Shown here: one piece after another, positions 4,156-5,540 of the stretch
Position numbering within the stretch: the stretch's first letter is position 1
How the letters are laid out: every line of letters starts with the position of its first letter
From: Actinomycetota bacterium
Lineage (GTDB): Bacteria > Actinomycetota > Actinomycetes > Streptosporangiales > Streptosporangiaceae
Direction of reading: 5' to 3'
Length of the DNA: 5,540 nucleotides
NCBI GenBank assembly: GCA_003161205.1
Contig: PMOU01000469.1
Coordinates: 1 to 5,540 of the forward strand
Notes under the pieces: model-generated
Databases searched by the model: none
What the model saw: the letters and a program-made list of their open reading frames with translations, nothing else
What the model was told of the DNA's origin: nothing
Program-made: the position numbers and the translations under genes

Positions 4156-5310
4156 ATGAGCAGCGCTGGCCGTGGCGTGACGCCTGGTGCTGAGCCAGAC
4201 GCGGGCTCGGGTCAGGATGCCGCCTCCCAGGACGGGAGCGATGCCTTCAGCTCAGTCCCGGATCCCGAGACGGGCGAGCTCGGCGGAGAAGCCGCGGAAG
4301 GCGTCTCCGGCCCGGATGCGACGCCACCGCCGCCGGACGATAAAGACGGTAAAGCGGCTCCGGGACCGGGCTCTTCGGCGGGCGGTACCGGGCGCCGGAC
4401 GGCGCCCCGGCGGCGGAGCGGCGGCCGGTTCCTGCGCGAGCTGGTGATCTTGATCGTGATCGCGCTGGTGATCGCGGTCGTGATCAAGACCTTTGCCATC
4501 CAGGCCTTCTTCATACCCTCAGGATCGATGGAGAATACGCTCGAGATTAATGACCGGGTCTTGGTCAATAAGATCGTTTATCACACCCGCAGCATTCACC
4601 GCGGCGACATCGTGGTCTTCAATGGCAATGGCTCATGGGGCCCGGGGGCCGTGCCCACGAACTCGAACGTCGTCGAGGAGTTCGCCAGCGGCTTTGCCAG
4701 TATGTTCGGTTTCGGGACCCCCGGCGATATTCTTGTCAAGCGGGTCATCGGGCTGCCCGGCGACCATGTGGCCTGCTGTAACGCCCAGGGCCGGGTCACG
4801 GTGAACGGCATACCGCTCACCGAGCAGTCCTACCTGTATCCCGGCGACGTCCCCTCGCAGATCAGGTTCAACATCGTCGTGCCGCCGGGCCGGCTGTGGG
4901 TGATGGGGGACCACCGGAGCATTTCCGATGACTCCAGGGATCATGAGGGCGATCCAGGCGGCGGCACGGTGCCGGAAAGCGCGGTGATCGGCCGGGCCTT
5001 CGTCATCATCTGGCCGGCCAGCCGGTGGCGGATCCTGCCCATCCCGGCCACCTTCGAGCAGCCGAAACTCAACGAGTCAAGTGCGGCCACGCCCGCTGGC
5101 ACCACCCCGGGCAGCGCGAGCACGGCTGACCTGCTGTCCGCCCGGCTCGAGCCATCGAGCCCGGCTCTGCCGCTTTCGCTCGGTTTCGCCGTGGCTCTCC
5201 CGGTCAGCTGGCTGCAGCGCCGCGTCCGGGTTCGCCGCACCCGGCGCCGCGCGGCCCGGCGCCACGCGCCTGACCATGTCTCTAGCCATCCCGGGCCTCC
5301 CAGGTCTTAG
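4156..5310 (+). CDS. lepB: type I signal peptidase (second of two)
   Basis: This is a paralogue of the preceding gene and a complete S26 signal peptidase of 384 residues. Domains in order: a long acidic, Pro/Gly/Ser-rich cytoplasmic N terminus (1-77), a basic patch (80-91, RRTAPRRRSGGR), a transmembrane helix (~94-115), and the catalytic S124 in IPSGSMENTL. The base K195 lies in LVKRVIGLPGDH, and the conserved MGDHRSISDDSR is at 250-261. A short hydrophobic C-terminal segment (~336-352) and an arginine-rich tail (355-369) follow, so the same two-anchor topology as the first copy is likely. All active-site residues are present and the CC pair (207-208) is shared. ATG 4156 has GGAAGGGG 5 nt upstream. 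The 365-bp gap and likely terminator suggest separate transcription. Streptomyces species carry up to four such genes behind rplS (sipW-Z), so substrate sharing or division is plausible. The C-terminal part lacks the repeats of copy one. Confidence 0.95.
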   Translation: MSSAGRGVTPGAEPDAGSGQDAASQDGSDAFSSVPDPETGELGGEAAEGVSGPDATPPPPDDKDGKAAPGPGSSAGGTGRRTAPRRRSGGRFLRELVILIVIALVIAVVIKTFAIQAFFIPSGSMENTLEINDRVLVNKIVYHTRSIHRGDIVVFNGNGSWGPGAVPTNSNVVEEFASGFASMFGFGTPGDILVKRVIGLPGDHVACCNAQGRVTVNGIPLTEQSYLYPGDVPSQIRFNIVVPPGRLWVMGDHRSISDDSRDHEGDPGGGTVPESAVIGRAFVIIWPASRWRILPIPATFEQPKLNESSAATPAGTTPGSASTADLLSARLEPSSPALPLSLGFAVALPVSWLQRRVRVRRTRRRAARRHAPDHVSSHPGPPRS

Positions 5311-5540
5311 TCACGCGGGACTGCGTCCGGGCGGGTCTGCTCCGGTCCGCCCGTGGCTCCGGCCTTTCGCGTCTCCCCGCCCAGCGTGACATCTCCCGTG
5401 GTACGGGGCATCTCCCGTGGTACAGGGCAGCCGGGCGAGCATGGCCGTGGCCAGCCGTCCCAGCCATGCCGGCGGAGCACCCTGGCTACCTCGGCCGCGG
5501 TGACGCAGGCCTTCCATGTGACCTGCTCCCAGCCGTACCT
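5307..5540 (-). CDS. doubtful reverse-strand open frame, 5' end outside window
   Basis: On the reverse strand one frame is open from the window edge to a TAA at 5309-5307 (77 residues), sharing bases with the second lepB stop. Its first 30 codons have G/C in 27 third positions and read like a real protein, including TAAEVARVLRRHGWDGW, which vaguely recalls a helix-turn-helix; I do not recognise a family. After about codon 30 the bias falls to 34 of 47, the text becomes Pro/Gly/Arg filler, and a 19-bp tandem duplication sits in the frame. It could be the end of a convergent gene, a frameshifted remnant, or chance. Confidence 0.28.
   Translation of the reverse strand, partial: RYGWEQVTWKACVTAAEVARVLRRHGWDGWPRPCSPGCPVPREMPRTTGDVTLGGETRKAGATGGPEQTRPDAVPRD
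5328..5353. terminator. strong hairpin after the second lepB, possible terminator
   Basis: CGGGCGG (5328-5334) pairs with CCGCCCG (5347-5353). Two wobble pairs and a C-G extend the stem to 10 bp around the loop TGCTCC (5338-5343). It lies 17 nt after the lepB stop. There is no clear T-run, as is common for actinobacterial terminators. If a convergent gene is present it could serve both strands. Confidence 0.5.
5390..5427. repeat. 19-bp tandem duplication
   Basis: catctcccgtggtac(g/a)ggg occurs at 5390-5408 and again directly at 5409-5427, with a single difference (G5405 versus A5424). Each copy contains a small inverted repeat, CCCGT-GGT-ACGGG, perfect in the first and broken by the base change in the second. 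The period is not a multiple of three, so it would shift any reading frame through it. Confidence 0.9.

Noticed and set aside
3944..4159. Possible 71-codon gene with TTG start ending in ATGA overlap with the second lepB
   Set aside because: The stop overlap looks like coupling, but the TTG start lies at the edge of a hairpin with no ribosome binding site, and third-position G/C is only ~78 percent. The product (GGWPLGWGGNG) resembles nothing. ATG 4040 has AGGTGG directly against it, which is too close.
1..5540. CRISPR array, tRNA, insertion sequence or novel defence system
   Set aside because: No spaced direct repeats of the right size, no cloverleaf-like region, no transposase or defence domain. 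All well-supported genes are housekeeping or secretion genes.

Overview
The window is high-GC DNA with strong G/C preference at third codon positions, GTG starts and gene families typical of Actinomycetota. The gene order bS16 - KH-domain protein - RimM - TrmD - bL19 - type I signal peptidases is the conserved actinobacterial rpsP-rplS region. Tandem signal peptidase genes behind rplS recall the Streptomyces sipWXYZ cluster. I cannot name the genus from sequence alone.

Layout. 1-492 is the 3' part of rpsP (bS16), with a long, low-complexity hydrophilic tail. 470/494-736 is a small KH-domain RNA-binding protein (khpA type). 741-1364 is rimM, a 16S ribosome maturation factor. 1417-2328 is trmD, the tRNA m1G37 methyltransferase, with a compositionally odd C-terminal tail. 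2329-2436 is an intergenic leader with a foldable element. 2437-2796 is rplS (bL19). 2798-3790 is a type I signal peptidase one base behind rplS. 3791-4155 is a 365-bp gap holding a perfect 18-bp palindrome and a terminator-like hairpin. 4156-5310 is a second, paralogous type I signal peptidase. After it come a strong hairpin, a 19-bp tandem duplication and a doubtful reverse-strand open frame that runs off the right edge.

How it fits together. The first five genes serve ribosome and tRNA production: two ribosomal proteins, a 30S assembly factor, a tRNA methyltransferase that guards the reading frame, and a KH RNA chaperone. Genes 1-3 and the rplS/lepB pair are tightly packed (overlap, 4-nt and 1-nt gaps) and probably translationally coupled. 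The two signal peptidases cleave signal peptides from proteins leaving the cytoplasm. The second one, behind its own long upstream region, probably has its own transcription control.

The main unusual signal is not a new gene system. Three genes of this one block (rpsP, rimM, the first lepB) each carry in-frame tandem repeats with a period of exactly 15 bp that encode hydrophilic pentapeptides, in each case in a tail or loop. Second is the 3' end of trmD, where codon bias collapses at codon 260 exactly where an 11-bp hairpin starts. Together with the folded rplS leader this suggests an overlapping regulatory region for rplS. I see no CRISPR array, tRNA, rRNA or recognisable insertion sequence.
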